Below are positions 28,518 to 37,133 of a DNA stretch of 64,000 bases, one piece after another; the first letter of the stretch is position 1; every line of letters starts with the position of its first letter. The position numbers and the translations under genes were made by a program. The notes beneath the pieces are model-generated. The model did no database searches and was not told the origin of the DNA. It was given only the letters and a program-made list of their open reading frames with translations. Source of the stretch: Kitasatospora indigofera (GTDB taxonomy: Bacteria; Actinomycetota; Actinomycetes; Streptomycetales; Streptomycetaceae); assembly GCF_014655955.1 (NCBI RefSeq), contig NZ_BNBO01000011.1:1-64000 (forward strand), written 5' to 3'.

Positions 28518-28558
28518 CGCGCCCCCGGCCCGGACGTGGTGTCCGGGCCGGGGGCGCG
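28518..28558 (-). terminator. Terminator after fbaA
   Basis: Perfect 18-bp inverted repeat (cgcgcccccggcccggac against its complement) with a 5-nt loop, 37 bp beyond the fbaA stop in the direction of transcription. Confidence 0.8.
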
Positions 28559-28595
28559 CGGTTCGGTCGGGCCTGCTCGTCGCGGGCCGGCCGGA

Positions 28596-29618
28596 CTACT
28601 TCAGGCGGGTACCGGCCGAGCGCAGGCTCTGGGCGGCCTCGGCGACGCGGGCGGCCATGCCGGCCTCGCCCAGCTTGCCCCAGGTGCGCGGGTCGTAGGT
28701 GTTCTTCTTGCCGACCTCGCCGTCGACCTTCAGCACGCCGTCGTAGTTGCGGAACATGTGGTCCGCGATCGGGCGGGTGAAGGCGTACTGGGTGTCGGTG
28801 TCGAGGTTCATCTTCACGACGCCGTTCTCCAGCGCGGTGGCGATCTCCTCGGCGGTGGAGCCCGAGCCGCCGTGGAAGACGAAGTCGAACGGGTCCTGCT
28901 TGCCGTACTGCTTGCCGATCGAGGCCTGCAGCTCGGCGAGCAGCTCCGGCTTCAGGACGACGTTGCCCGGCTTGTACACGCCGTGCACGTTGCCGAACGA
29001 GGCGGCCAGCAGGTAGCGGCCCTTCTCGCCCAGGCCGAGGGCCTCGGCGGTGCGGACGGCGTCGTTGACGGTGGTGTACAGCTCGTCGTTGATCTCGTGC
29101 GAGACGCCGTCCTCCTCGCCGCCGGTCGGGGTGATCTCGACCTCAAGGATGATCTTGGCGGCGGCGGCCTGGGCCAGCAGTTCCTGCGCGATGGACAGGT
29201 TGTCGGCGAGGGTCTCGGCCGAGCCGTCCCACATGTGCGACTGGAACAGCGGGTTCTGGCCCTTGGCGACGCGCTCGGCGGAGATCGCGAGCAGCGGGCG
29301 GACGTAGCCGTCCAGCTTGTCCTTGGGGCAGTGGTCGGTGTGCAGCGCGACGGTGATGTCGTACTTCGCGGCCACGATGTGGGCGAACTCGGCCAGCGCG
29401 ACGGCGCCGGTCACCATGTCCTTGTTGTGCTGGCCACCCAGGAACTCCGCACCACCGGTGGAGATCTGGATGATGCCGTCGCTCTCCGCCTCGGCGAAGC
29501 CGCGAAGGGCCGCGTGCAGGGTCTGCGTCGAGGTGACGTTGATGGCCGGGTAGGCGAACTTGCCCGCCTTGGCCCGGTCCAGCATCTCGTTGTAGACCTC
29601 GGGAGTTGCGATGGGCAT
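28596..29618 (-). CDS. fbaA: Class II fructose-bisphosphate aldolase
   Basis: 340 residues from ATG 29618, with CAGGAG 9 nt upstream. Cleaves fructose-1,6-bisphosphate to DHAP and glyceraldehyde-3-phosphate in glycolysis and gluconeogenesis; zinc-dependent and cytosolic. Seen in the sequence: residues 93-96 HTDH (zinc ligand and catalytic Asp region), EVEITPTGGEEDG, FGNVHGVYKPGNV (zinc His), FHGGSGSTAEE and KMNLDTDTQ for phosphate binding. Length and N-terminus MPIATPEVYNEML match the long actinobacterial/E. coli-type class II subgroup. Ends in a strong hairpin. Confidence 0.97.
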   Translation of the reverse strand: MPIATPEVYNEMLDRAKAGKFAYPAINVTSTQTLHAALRGFAEAESDGIIQISTGGAEFLGGQHNKDMVTGAVALAEFAHIVAAKYDITVALHTDHCPKDKLDGYVRPLLAISAERVAKGQNPLFQSHMWDGSAETLADNLSIAQELLAQAAAAKIILEVEITPTGGEEDGVSHEINDELYTTVNDAVRTAEALGLGEKGRYLLAASFGNVHGVYKPGNVVLKPELLAELQASIGKQYGKQDPFDFVFHGGSGSTAEEIATALENGVVKMNLDTDTQYAFTRPIADHMFRNYDGVLKVDGEVGKKNTYDPRTWGKLGEAGMAARVAEAAQSLRSAGTRLK

Positions 29619-29942
29619 GCGAATCCGCTCCTGTCGGGTTGCGGCGTACGGACGGTGATGTCCGACGCTGTGTACGCCTTCGGTACGACCTGAGGTACCG
29701 GGGCCGACGCGGCTCTGCGACACGGCTTTCTGGTACCGGGCTTCGGGGCTGCCGCCGCGGTGTCACGAAGAGGGTGTTCGCTACCACGGGCCGGACGCCG
29801 GTGCCATCTTCCCAGACTTGCCCCCGCGGTCCACCAAGGGCCCGCCAGTCGGACGCCCGGCCCCCGCATGCTACGAACGGATGACCCGTCGCCGCCCCGG
29901 AGGCTGAGGACTCCGCCAAGGATGGCCCGCTATCCTGCGGCC
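29619..29942. other. 324-bp divergent promoter region (fbaA / dedA)
   Basis: No gene seen. It carries the fbaA promoter leftward and, at 29931-29936, a TATCCT -10 box exactly 6 nt before GTG 29943, which makes dedA a leaderless candidate. Confidence 0.5.
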
Positions 29943-30659
29943 GTGGACTACAACCAGCTCGCCGTCAACCTGCTCGACGCCAAATCGCTGATCTCGTCGC
30001 TCGGCGCGATCGGGTTGATCGCGATCATCTTCGCGGAGACCGGCCTGCTGGTCGGGTTCTTCTTCCCCGGTGACTCCCTGCTGATCCTGGCCGGCGTCGC
30101 CTCCTCCAGCGCGGCCTCCTCGGTGCTCGGCGAGGGCGCCCGGCTGCCGATCGCCGCGCTGTTGATCGGCGCGCCGCTCGCGGCCGTCGCGGGTGCGCAG
30201 CTCGGCCACCTGATCGGGGTCAGGGTCGGCCCCCGGATGTTCGACAAGCCGGAGTCGAAGATCTTCCGCCGCGAGTACGTGCTCAAGGCCGAGGAGTACT
30301 TCGAGAAGTTCGGCCCCGGCAAGGCCGTGGTGCTGGCCCGCTTCATGCCGATCGTGCGGACCTTCCTCAACCCGGTGGCCGGCACCCTGCAGATGCCCGC
30401 CAAGACCTTCCTGCTGTGGAACGTCGTCGGCGGTGTCCTGTGGACCGAGTCGATGCTGCTGATCGGCTACTTCTTCGGCGACGCGCTGGCGCCGGTGATC
30501 GACAAGTACCTGATCCCCGCCGTGCTGCTGATCGTCCTGCTGTCGATCTCGCCGGTCCTGGTCGAGGTGATGCGCGAGCGCAAGAAGAAGGCCGGCGGGC
30601 CGGTGGCGGCCGAGGAGGTCGACGCGGTGCAGTCCGGCGGCCGTCACCGCCGCGGCTGA
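29943..30659 (+). CDS. DedA-family membrane protein
   Basis: 238 residues from GTG 29943. The DedA/SNARE-associated domain is clear: FAETGLLVGFFFPGDSLLILAG near residue 35, YFEKFGPGKAVVLARFMPIVRTFLNPVAGTLQMP with the R-F-x-P-x-x-R motif, and WNVVGGVLWTESMLLIGYFFG. Five or so hydrophobic helices; a basic tail (RERKKK) ends it. DedA proteins are inner-membrane lipid flippases or scramblases that maintain envelope homeostasis. The start at 29943 is favoured because TATCCT lies 6 nt before it; ATG 29922 is a possible alternative. Confidence 0.9.
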   Translation: MDYNQLAVNLLDAKSLISSLGAIGLIAIIFAETGLLVGFFFPGDSLLILAGVASSSAASSVLGEGARLPIAALLIGAPLAAVAGAQLGHLIGVRVGPRMFDKPESKIFRREYVLKAEEYFEKFGPGKAVVLARFMPIVRTFLNPVAGTLQMPAKTFLLWNVVGGVLWTESMLLIGYFFGDALAPVIDKYLIPAVLLIVLLSISPVLVEVMRERKKKAGGPVAAEEVDAVQSGGRHRRG

Positions 30660-30699
30660 CCGCCGCGCGGGTGCCCCGGCTCCCGCCGGACGGCCCCGC

Positions 30700-30763
30700 C
30701 GTACGCACGAGAAGGCCCCGCCCTGTTTCACGTGAAACAGAGCGGGGCCTTCTCGTGCGTACG
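30700..30763. terminator. 22-bp hairpin between dedA and pyrE, tipped by a ParB site
   Basis: The arms 30700-30721 and 30742-30763 are perfect complements over 22 bp. Next inward are two unpaired bases on each side, then the 16-bp palindrome at 30724-30739. It lies between convergent genes (dedA stop 30659, pyrE stop 30874) and so is a bidirectional terminator candidate. Confidence 0.8.
30724..30739. other. parS (ParB-binding) site
   Basis: TGTTTCACGTGAAACA is a perfect 16-bp palindrome equal to the bacterial parS consensus recognised by ParB/Spo0J. In streptomycetes many such sites cluster around the replication origin and load ParB for segregation during sporulation. It sits exactly at the tip of the hairpin 30700-30763. 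Confidence 0.92.
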
Positions 30764-30873
30764 CGCCCGGCCGCCGTTCGCACCGCACGGCGCGGGCACC
30801 GGCGCCGGTCGTCGGCGGGCCCGGTGGCGCGGGTGCGTGCGGCGCGGCTCGCGGTGCCGGTGGTGCGGCGGGC

Positions 30874-31425
30874 TCAGCCCAGGTCGAGGTCGGCCAGGTT
30901 GTACGCGGTGCGGTACGGCAGGCCGGTCGCCCGGACCGCCTCCTCGCCGCCGCGCTCCACGATCACCGCGACGCCGACCACCTCGGCGCCGGCCTCCCGC
31001 AGCGCCTCGACGGCCGTGAGCACCGAGCCGCCGGTGGTGGAGGTGTCCTCCACGGCCAGCACCCGGCGGCCCTTCACGTCCGGGCCCTCGATCCGGCGCT
31101 GCAGGCCGTGGGCCTTGCCCGCCTTGCGGACCACGAAGGCGTCCAGCTTGCGGCCGCGGGCGCCGGCGGCGTGCAGCATCGCGGCGGCCACCGGGTCGGC
31201 GCCCAGGGTCAGGCCGCCCACCGCGTCGTAGTCCAGGTCGGCGGTCGCGTCCAGCATGACCTTGCCGACCAGCGGCGCCGCCTCGGCGTCCAGCGTGATG
31301 CGGCGCAGGTCGACGTAGTAGTCGGCCTCCAGCCCGGAGGAGAGGGTGACCTTGCCGTGCACGACGGCCTTGTCCTTGATCTGTGCCAGCAGGGCGTCGC
31401 GGTCGTTGCTCAGGTCGTTGCTCAT
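30874..31425 (-). CDS. pyrE: Orotate phosphoribosyltransferase
   Basis: 183 residues. Converts orotate and PRPP to OMP in pyrimidine synthesis. The PRPP-binding loop reads RRVLAVEDTSTTGGSVLTAVEAL; upstream are LSSGLEADYYVDLRRITLD and VGGLTLGADPVAAAML, both typical of OPRT. Read leftward a TAGACT box (31434-31439) ends 8 nt before the ATG, so the mRNA may be leaderless. The gene converges on dedA across the parS hairpin. Confidence 0.96.
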   Translation of the reverse strand: MSNDLSNDRDALLAQIKDKAVVHGKVTLSSGLEADYYVDLRRITLDAEAAPLVGKVMLDATADLDYDAVGGLTLGADPVAAAMLHAAGARGRKLDAFVVRKAGKAHGLQRRIEGPDVKGRRVLAVEDTSTTGGSVLTAVEALREAGAEVVGVAVIVERGGEEAVRATGLPYRTAYNLADLDLG

Positions 31426-31549
31426 GAACAGCCAGTCTAGAGGCCGTCCCGCGGCGGGACCGCCCGCCGGGTCACCCGGCCGTGCCGGGCCGGGCGGGCG
31501 TCAGGCCCGGCGGCGGTCCGGCCGGACGGTCCGGCGGTCCGGCCCGGCC

Positions 31550-32668
31550 TCAGCGCCGGCGCAGCGCCCGGACGAGCACCACCGCTCCGCCCAGCAGGAC
31601 GACCCCGCCGCCGATCACCCACGGGACGGCGGCCCGGCCGCCCGGGACGGCGCCGCCGGCGTCGCCGCCCCACCGGGAGGCGGCCCGGGCCCGCGCGCTG
31701 CGGGCCGGCAGGGCCGGGGCGTACCGGCCGCGCGGCGGGGCGTGGTCGACCTCCTCGGCGGAGCGGCCCACGATGCTGCGGCGCACCGGGCCGGAGAGCG
31801 CCTGGTCCTGGTCGTAGTCGTAGGGCAGGTCGGCGGAGGCGTTGGCCGGCTGCCCGGTCTCCTCCCCGGCACCGGTGGGCAGCCCGAAGCGCTCGGCGTC
31901 GGCGTCCGTGAAGGCGATCAGGTCGGACAGGTCGTCGTCCAGCGAGTCGCCGTCGAAGGCCTCCTCGAAGGCCGCGTCGGCCGCCGCCGCAGCCGCAGCC
32001 GCGCCCGCGTCACCGCTCTCCGTCCCGCCCTCGCCGCCGTCCGCGTCCTCGGCCGGGGGCCCGGCCTCGCCGCCGGCCTCGTCGGCGGCCTGGGCCCGGT
32101 CCTCCAGGAACAGCACGGTGGCGCCGGGGCCCTCGGCGGCCTCCTCCTCGGGCTCCTCGCCCTCGTCCTCCTCCGGCAGGCCGTCGCCCGCGGAGGACAG
32201 TGCGGCCGCGAAGCGGTCCAGCAGGCGGCGTCCGGTGGCGGCGAGGGTCTCCGCGTCGAACTCGTCCAGCCGCCCGGTCGCGCTCAGGTCGCCGGTGAAC
32301 CGGACGGTCGCGGTGGCGCTGTCGGCCGCAGGCTCGTCGCTCCCGCCGTCCCTGTCGGCGCCGCCGCCCGGGCGGACCGCGATCCGGACGGTCGCGGTGG
32401 CCTCGCCGCTGCCCCGCGCCTCCTGGCCCTCGGCGAACGCGGTGAGGACGCCCTCGCGGCCCTCGATCAGGGACAGCACGCCCCGGTACGTGATCGTCGA
32501 GGTGCCGATCCGCAGCCTGAGCCGGCCGCTGATCTCCTCGGCCTGCCCGCTGCCCGCGGCGGCCGGCTCGGTGCTCAGACCGGGGACGCAGCGTGCCAGC
32601 AGGGCCGGATCCTGCAGGGCCTGCCGGACCAGTGCGGCCGGCATCGGGACGACAACCTCATGCTCCAT
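31550..32668 (-). CDS. SRPBCC-family protein with acidic linker and C-terminal membrane anchor
   Basis: 372 residues from ATG 32668. The first 170 or so form a CoxG-like SRPBCC (START-fold) domain: MEHEVVVPMPAALVRQALQDPALLARCVPGL, GRLRLRIGTSTITYRGVLSL and a closing DEFDAETLAATGRRLLDRFAAAL helix. A very acidic, Ala-rich linker follows, then a basic stretch (RSARARAASRWG) and one hydrophobic helix (VPWVIGGGVVLLGGAVVLV) with RALRRR at the end, a tail anchor. Ligand is unknown; a lipid or quinone-type ligand is possible. A TAGGCT box ends 7 nt before the ATG (32676-32681), so it is probably leaderless. Confidence 0.82.
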   Translation of the reverse strand: MEHEVVVPMPAALVRQALQDPALLARCVPGLSTEPAAAGSGQAEEISGRLRLRIGTSTITYRGVLSLIEGREGVLTAFAEGQEARGSGEATATVRIAVRPGGGADRDGGSDEPAADSATATVRFTGDLSATGRLDEFDAETLAATGRRLLDRFAAALSSAGDGLPEEDEGEEPEEEAAEGPGATVLFLEDRAQAADEAGGEAGPPAEDADGGEGGTESGDAGAAAAAAAADAAFEEAFDGDSLDDDLSDLIAFTDADAERFGLPTGAGEETGQPANASADLPYDYDQDQALSGPVRRSIVGRSAEEVDHAPPRGRYAPALPARSARARAASRWGGDAGGAVPGGRAAVPWVIGGGVVLLGGAVVLVRALRRR

Positions 32669-32796
32669 GTCTGCGAGCCTACCCACCGGCGCGGGTTGTG
32701 AGCGGTGTCCGGGCCCGTGCGCCGGTGACGGACCGCCCCGGCGGCCCCCGCGGAGCCTCCGGAGGCCGCCCCGGCCCACCGTCGGAACCGGCCACC

Positions 32797-32847
32797 GTCA
32801 CCACCGGCCCCCCTTCACCACCGGCCCCCCGTCATCACCGGCCCTCG
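32797..32847. repeat. 17-bp tandem repeat over the stop of the spermidine-synthase-like gene
   Basis: Units gtcaccaccggcccccc (32797-32813), ttcaccaccggcccccc (32814-32830) and gtcatcaccggccctcg (32831-32847). The stop triplet at 32835-32837 lies in the third unit. Confidence 0.75.
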
Positions 32848-34613
32848 CCCTGCGGCGGTCCGGTCCTGCGGCGGTCCGGTCCTGCGGGCGGCTGCCGGCG
32901 CAGGCCGAGCACGGTCGACGCGGCCGGTGCCCGGGCCGGCCGGGCGGCCGCCAGGCGTTCGGCCGCGGCGCGCAGGCCGGCCTCGGTGAGCGAACGGGGG
33001 AGCGGCGCGTCCGCGGCCAGGGCGAGGCCGGGCCGCCCGGCGGCGGCCAGCAGGAACCCCTGCGGGCGGGCCGGGCCGCAGCCGGTGGCCGGACCGGCCG
33101 CGATCCCGTACGGCAGGGTCTGCAGGCCGGCCGCCCGCAGGCCCGACTCGACCGGCCAGAGCCCGGCCTCCGACGAGCCGGCCCGGACGGCGAGCCGCCC
33201 GCCCGGGGCGAGCACCCGGGCGGCCAGCCCGAGGAACTCCTGGGACTGGAACTTGGCCCCGCGGGCCTCGGGCGGCGCCGGCAGGCCGGAGAGGACCACG
33301 TCGAACGGGCCCGCGGCCCGCCCGCCGGACGGGCTGCGCAGCCACTCCAGCGGATCGGCGTGGGTGATCCGCACCCGGGGGTCGTCCAGCGAGTGCCCGC
33401 CCAGCGCGGCGAGTGCCGGGTCGGTCCGGGCCAGGCCGGTCAGCGCCGGGTCCAGCTCGACCAGCCGGACGCTGCGCACCCCCGAGTGCCGCAGCACCTC
33501 GCGCAGCGCCAGCCCGTCGCCGCCGCCGAGCAGCAGCACCCGGGCGTCCGGGCCGGTGCCCATGGCCGGGTGGACCAGCGCCTCGTTGTCCCGGTACTCG
33601 TCGGGGCCGCAGACGGCGGGCCGGCCGTCCAGGTAGAGCCGCAAGGGCTGGGCCGGGTCCGTGCCGGTGCCGGTGCCGGTGTCCGTGCCGGGGCGGGCAC
33701 CGGCCGGGCCGGTGAGCACGATCTCCTGGTAGCGGCTCTGGGCGGCGAAGCGGACCTGCGCGCCGTAGAGGGCCTGCCGGGCGGCCCGCTCGATCGCGCC
33801 GGAGCAGGCGGCCGCGGCCGCGAGGGTGACCAGGACGAGGCCGCAGCCCGTCCAGAGCAGGGCGCGGGCCCGGGGCTCGGGTTCGTCGCGGAACAGCCAG
33901 AGCACCACGGCGCCGCCCGCGACGGCGTTGACCGCACCGGTGGCCAGCGCGCCGGCGGCCGGGCCGAAGGCGGGCAGGATCAGGAAGGGGAAGGCCAGCC
34001 CGCCGACCAGGGCGCCCACGTAGTCGGCGGCGAACAGGTCCGCGACGGCGCGGCCGGCGTCCTCCCGGCGGATCCGCTGGATCAGGGTCATCAGCAGCGG
34101 GATCTCGGCGCCGATCAGGACGCCGATCAGCCCGGTCAGGGCGACGATCGCGGCCTGGTAGCCGCCGAACCTGGCCCACCAGGCGTGCAGGGTGAGTACC
34201 GACAGCCCGCCCACCAGCGCGAGCGCGCACTCGACCAGGGCGAAGGCGCTGGCCGGGCGCCGGGTGAACCGCTTCGCCAGCAACGAGCCGAGGCCCATCG
34301 CGAACACCATCACGGAGAGCACGACGGAGGTCTGGGTGACCGAGTCCCCGATCAGGTAGTTGCCGAGGGCGACGAGTTCCAGCTCGTAGACCAGGCCGCA
34401 GGCCGCGCAGACGAAGGCGGCCAGCAGCACCGCCGTCCGGGCCGGGCCCGGCCGGGTCCGCGGCCGGCTGCGACGGCGCGGGGCCCGTCGGCTCCCGGCC
34501 GGGCCGGGCCGCGCGGGGCGGCCGTCGGCGCCGGGGCCGCCGGGGCCGGCGGCCGGGTCGGGGCTCGGGTCGAGAACCGGCTGAGCGGGTGGACCCGCCG
34601 GATGGTTGATCAC
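32835..34613 (-). CDS. Membrane-embedded spermidine-synthase-like protein with altered active site
   Basis: 592 residues from GTG 34613. Seven or so hydrophobic helices (residues 60-290) precede a Rossmann methyltransferase-type domain, the arrangement of actinobacterial transmembrane polyamine-synthase homologues. The nucleotide loop is intact (RVLLLGGGDGLALREVLRH; VELDPAL). But the segment that in active relatives reads D-L-P-D-P is SGLPAP here, and the D-E-x-x-Y-H-E motif reads DEYRDNE. These positions normally bind the amine and take its proton, so aminopropyl transfer looks impaired. A TAGCGT box ends 6 nt before the GTG (34620-34625). A TTG at 34619 is the outer alternative. DUF2617 lies upstream on the same strand. 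Confidence 0.82.
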   Translation of the reverse strand: MINHPAGPPAQPVLDPSPDPAAGPGGPGADGRPARPGPAGSRRAPRRRSRPRTRPGPARTAVLLAAFVCAACGLVYELELVALGNYLIGDSVTQTSVVLSVMVFAMGLGSLLAKRFTRRPASAFALVECALALVGGLSVLTLHAWWARFGGYQAAIVALTGLIGVLIGAEIPLLMTLIQRIRREDAGRAVADLFAADYVGALVGGLAFPFLILPAFGPAAGALATGAVNAVAGGAVVLWLFRDEPEPRARALLWTGCGLVLVTLAAAAACSGAIERAARQALYGAQVRFAAQSRYQEIVLTGPAGARPGTDTGTGTGTDPAQPLRLYLDGRPAVCGPDEYRDNEALVHPAMGTGPDARVLLLGGGDGLALREVLRHSGVRSVRLVELDPALTGLARTDPALAALGGHSLDDPRVRITHADPLEWLRSPSGGRAAGPFDVVLSGLPAPPEARGAKFQSQEFLGLAARVLAPGGRLAVRAGSSEAGLWPVESGLRAAGLQTLPYGIAAGPATGCGPARPQGFLLAAAGRPGLALAADAPLPRSLTEAGLRAAAERLAAARPARAPAASTVLGLRRQPPAGPDRRRTGPPQGEGR

Positions 34614-34722
34614 GAACAAACGCTAGGCGACGGATGATGCGGATGGCTGCGTCCGTCCGTGGGACAGCGCGGTGCGTCCGGTTGACGGATCGTTCCTGCG
34701 TGCGAATCGGGGGTGGTCCCCG

Positions 34723-35253
34723 TCATCGGCCGCGGACCACCAGCGAGGAGCGGGTGCACACCAGCCGTCCCTCCTGCGGGTAGGCGTGCCAGGTGCGCCA
34801 GAGCAGCCGGTCGGCGTCGCCCTGGGTCATCAGGGCGGTGAAGGCGCTCGGGTCGCCGGGGAAGACCCCGGCGAGGCCGCGCGGGTGGCCCTCGACCAGG
34901 GCCAGCAGCTCCTGGGCGCGGGCGGCGAAGTCGTGCGGCGGCATCGCCTCGATCCGGGCCGCGAACTCGTACTCCCAGCCTGCGACCTGCTTGGCGACCC
35001 GGGCGGGCAGCGGGGTGCGCCGGCCCGGCAGGCAGGCGACCGTCTCCAGGCACTCGCCGGGCCCGGCCGCGATCAGGACCTGGTGGGAGGCGCCGAGCAG
35101 GCGCAGCTGCAGCGTTCCGGCGGGTCCTGGTCCGCGGACGCCGCCGATTCTCAGGTCGCGGACGGCGAGTGCGGGCAGCGGTTCGCCGCCCAGGCACCAG
35201 GCCAGGTCACCGGCGCGGGTGTCGGTGTAGGAGGTCTGCAGTGTGGTGAGCAT
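34723..35253 (-). CDS. DUF2617 protein
   Basis: 176 residues; MLTTLQTSYTDTRAGDLAWCLGGEPLPALAV and LQLRLLGASHQVLIAAGPGECLETVACLPG are typical of DUF2617. GWEYEFAARIEAMP and a last strand RLVCTRSSLVVRGR complete it. No signal or membrane segment. CGGAG lies upstream of the ATG. The family is actinobacterial, of unknown function, and its gene is regularly next to the membrane spermidine-synthase-like gene, as here (110 bp apart), so the two may act together. Confidence 0.85.
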   Translation of the reverse strand: MLTTLQTSYTDTRAGDLAWCLGGEPLPALAVRDLRIGGVRGPGPAGTLQLRLLGASHQVLIAAGPGECLETVACLPGRRTPLPARVAKQVAGWEYEFAARIEAMPPHDFAARAQELLALVEGHPRGLAGVFPGDPSAFTALMTQGDADRLLWRTWHAYPQEGRLVCTRSSLVVRGR

Positions 35254-35784
35254 GCTCGGCTCCGCGTTTCAGCTCCGTGCGCGCCCGCCGTGCAGCGTCC
35301 GACTAGGCCGAAGACGAGGCTGTTCGAGGCTGTGCGGTCCAGGGCGCGGCCGACCGTGGAAGGAAGGATTCCGGCTGGAGATTCAGCAGCAGAGAAGCAT
35401 GAATACGCCGGGTCCGTCGGTGATTTACCCAACTTTGTCAAGCATTCACCGGTTCGGGCACCGGCGCTTCCCCAGTCCGATCACTCCGGTGCGTGACTGT
35501 GTTCGGAGTGCGCCCCCTTGACCGGAGTGTGCGCCGTGCAATCCGGTCGTGCGCCCCTCGGGCAGCTGGCTCCGCGCGCCTTCGCCGTTCGATCCGCGCC
35601 GCCTGCCGCACCCCGCTCCCGGTGACCGGGTGCCGTACCGCCGTCCGGGTGGCGCGGTGGCGCGGTGGCCCCGTGGCCGCGGGGCGACGGGCGGCCGTCC
35701 CGGCGGGTCCGTCCGATGTGACAGGGCGTCAGGCGGGCCGCGCCGGGGGAGCGGTGCTCCGGCCGGTTCCAGGGCGGCGTGGGC

Positions 35785-35802
35785 TGCTCATAATTATGCA
35801 CA
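35785..35802. promoter_or_regulatory. ARG box 1 (ArgR operator candidate)
   Basis: tgctCATAATTATGcaca: a perfect 10-bp palindrome in the frame of the ARG-box consensus (TGCATnnnnATGCA). It lies 177 bp upstream of the acetyltransferase start. Confidence 0.6.
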
Positions 35803-35945
35803 TGATGACGCACGGTCGGCCCATGGCTTCGATGCTCCGGAGCCGGTGGCATGTCATGTGACTGGTCCAGGGCATGAGTTGCGGTGCTGTCGACGGCCCC
35901 TCGATGAATCCATGGCGTCCGGCGCCATGAGGATGTATGTTGATT

Positions 35946-35965
35946 GTCGCATCTATATGCATCAA
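35946..35965. promoter_or_regulatory. ARG box 2 (ArgR operator candidate)
   Basis: The core GCAT-ctat-ATGC (35949-35960) with flanking tgtc and atca is a close ARG-box match. It ends only 14 bp before ATG 35979, so a bound ArgR would block the leader itself. Confidence 0.65.
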
Positions 35966-35978
35966 CAAGAGGGTGGCC

Positions 35979-37133
35979 ATGGACCAGGCAGTGCCGCAGG
36001 GGTTCCGCTCGTACACCGCGAACATGGGGCTGAAGGACTCGGCCCACGACTTCGCGGTGGTGGTCTCCGAGGTGCCCGCCGTCTCCGCGGCGGTGTACAC
36101 CAAGTCCCGCTTCGCCGGGCCCAGTGTCGTGCTGAGCCGCGCGGACACCGCCGCGCAGCGGAGTCGCGGCATGGTGGTGGTCTCCCGCAACGCCAACGTG
36201 GCGACCGGCAGGGTCGGCGCCGCGCACGCGGAGGAGGTCCGCCGGCTCGCCGCGGCGAAGGCCGGGGTCCGGCCCGAGGAACTGGTGATCGGCTCCACCG
36301 GGGTGATCGGCCGCCCGTACCCGATCGAGGGCATCCGGGAGGGCATCGCCGCGATCCCCACGCCGCTGCCGCCGGCGGACTTCGAGGCCGCGGCGGCCGC
36401 CATCATGACCACCGACACCCGGGCCAAGTCCGTCCACCTGCGCTGCGGCGACGCCGTCGTGGTGGGCATCGCCAAGGGCGTCGGCATGATCGAGCCCGGC
36501 ATGGCGACGCTGCTGGCCTTCTTCTTCACCGACGCCGAACTCGCCCCCGAGCGGCTCGACGCCGTCTTCCGCCGGGTGGTCGACCGGACGTTCAACGCGC
36601 TCAGCATCGACACCGACACCTCCACCAGCGACAGCGCGGCCGTGTTCGCCAACGGCCTGGCCGGGCCGGTGGACGAGGCCGGGTTCGAGCAGGTGCTGTA
36701 CCGGGCCGCGCTCGCGCTGGTCCGCGACATCGCCTCCGACGGCGAGGGCGCCGGCAAGCTGCTGGAGGTCCGGGTCACCGGCGCGCGGGACGCCGCCCAG
36801 GCCAAGCGGGCGGGCAAGGCCGTGGTGAACTCGCCGCTGGTCAAGACCTCCGTCCACGGCGCCGACCCGAACTGGGGACGGGTCGCGATGGCCGTCGGCA
36901 AGCTCGACGAGGACCTCGACATCGAGCCGTCCCGGACCCGGATCCACTACGGCGAGCTGGAGATGTTCCCCGAGGAGCCGGACGAGGAGATGCTGGCGCG
37001 GGCCCGCCGGTACCTCTCCGGCGACGAGGTGGTGATCCGGATCGACCTGGGCATCGCCGACGGCGCCTTCACGGTGTACGGCTGCGACCTGACCGAGGGC
37101 TACGTCGGGCTCAACTCCGGTTACACCACCTGA
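35979..37133 (+). CDS. argJ: Glutamate N-acetyltransferase / ornithine acetyltransferase
   Basis: 384 residues from ATG 35979, with AGAGGG 6 nt upstream. Transfers acetyl from N-acetylornithine to glutamate. The self-cleavage site KGVGMIEPGMATLLAF is present, where the chain is cut before Thr to give alpha and beta subunits, with SRNANVATG and the closing FTVYGCDLTEGYVGLNSGYTT. The N-terminus, the S-R-F-A-G-P-S-V-V-L segment and the long S-I-D-T-D-T-S-T-S-D block look to me closer to the OAT2 paralogue of clavulanic-acid clusters than to housekeeping ArgJ; I recall this from memory only. It stands alone: no argC, argB or argD is near. Two ARG boxes upstream argue for arginine control. Confidence 0.88.
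   Translation: MDQAVPQGFRSYTANMGLKDSAHDFAVVVSEVPAVSAAVYTKSRFAGPSVVLSRADTAAQRSRGMVVVSRNANVATGRVGAAHAEEVRRLAAAKAGVRPEELVIGSTGVIGRPYPIEGIREGIAAIPTPLPPADFEAAAAAIMTTDTRAKSVHLRCGDAVVVGIAKGVGMIEPGMATLLAFFFTDAELAPERLDAVFRRVVDRTFNALSIDTDTSTSDSAAVFANGLAGPVDEAGFEQVLYRAALALVRDIASDGEGAGKLLEVRVTGARDAAQAKRAGKAVVNSPLVKTSVHGADPNWGRVAMAVGKLDEDLDIEPSRTRIHYGELEMFPEEPDEEMLARARRYLSGDEVVIRIDLGIADGAFTVYGCDLTEGYVGLNSGYTT

Larger units (their letters stand above)
35254..35978. other. 725-bp divergent region upstream of the ornithine acetyltransferase gene
   Basis: No gene seen. The part 35380-35470 and the last 200 bp are much less GC-rich than the rest. A TTGACA hexamer read leftward lies at 35436-35441, but I find no -10 at a proper distance. 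Two ARG-box-like palindromes lie near the right end. Confidence 0.45.

Noticed and set aside
35493..35861. Gene in the gap before the ornithine acetyltransferase
   Set aside because: The frame is Arg/Ala-rich without a ribosome site and overlaps the ARG box.
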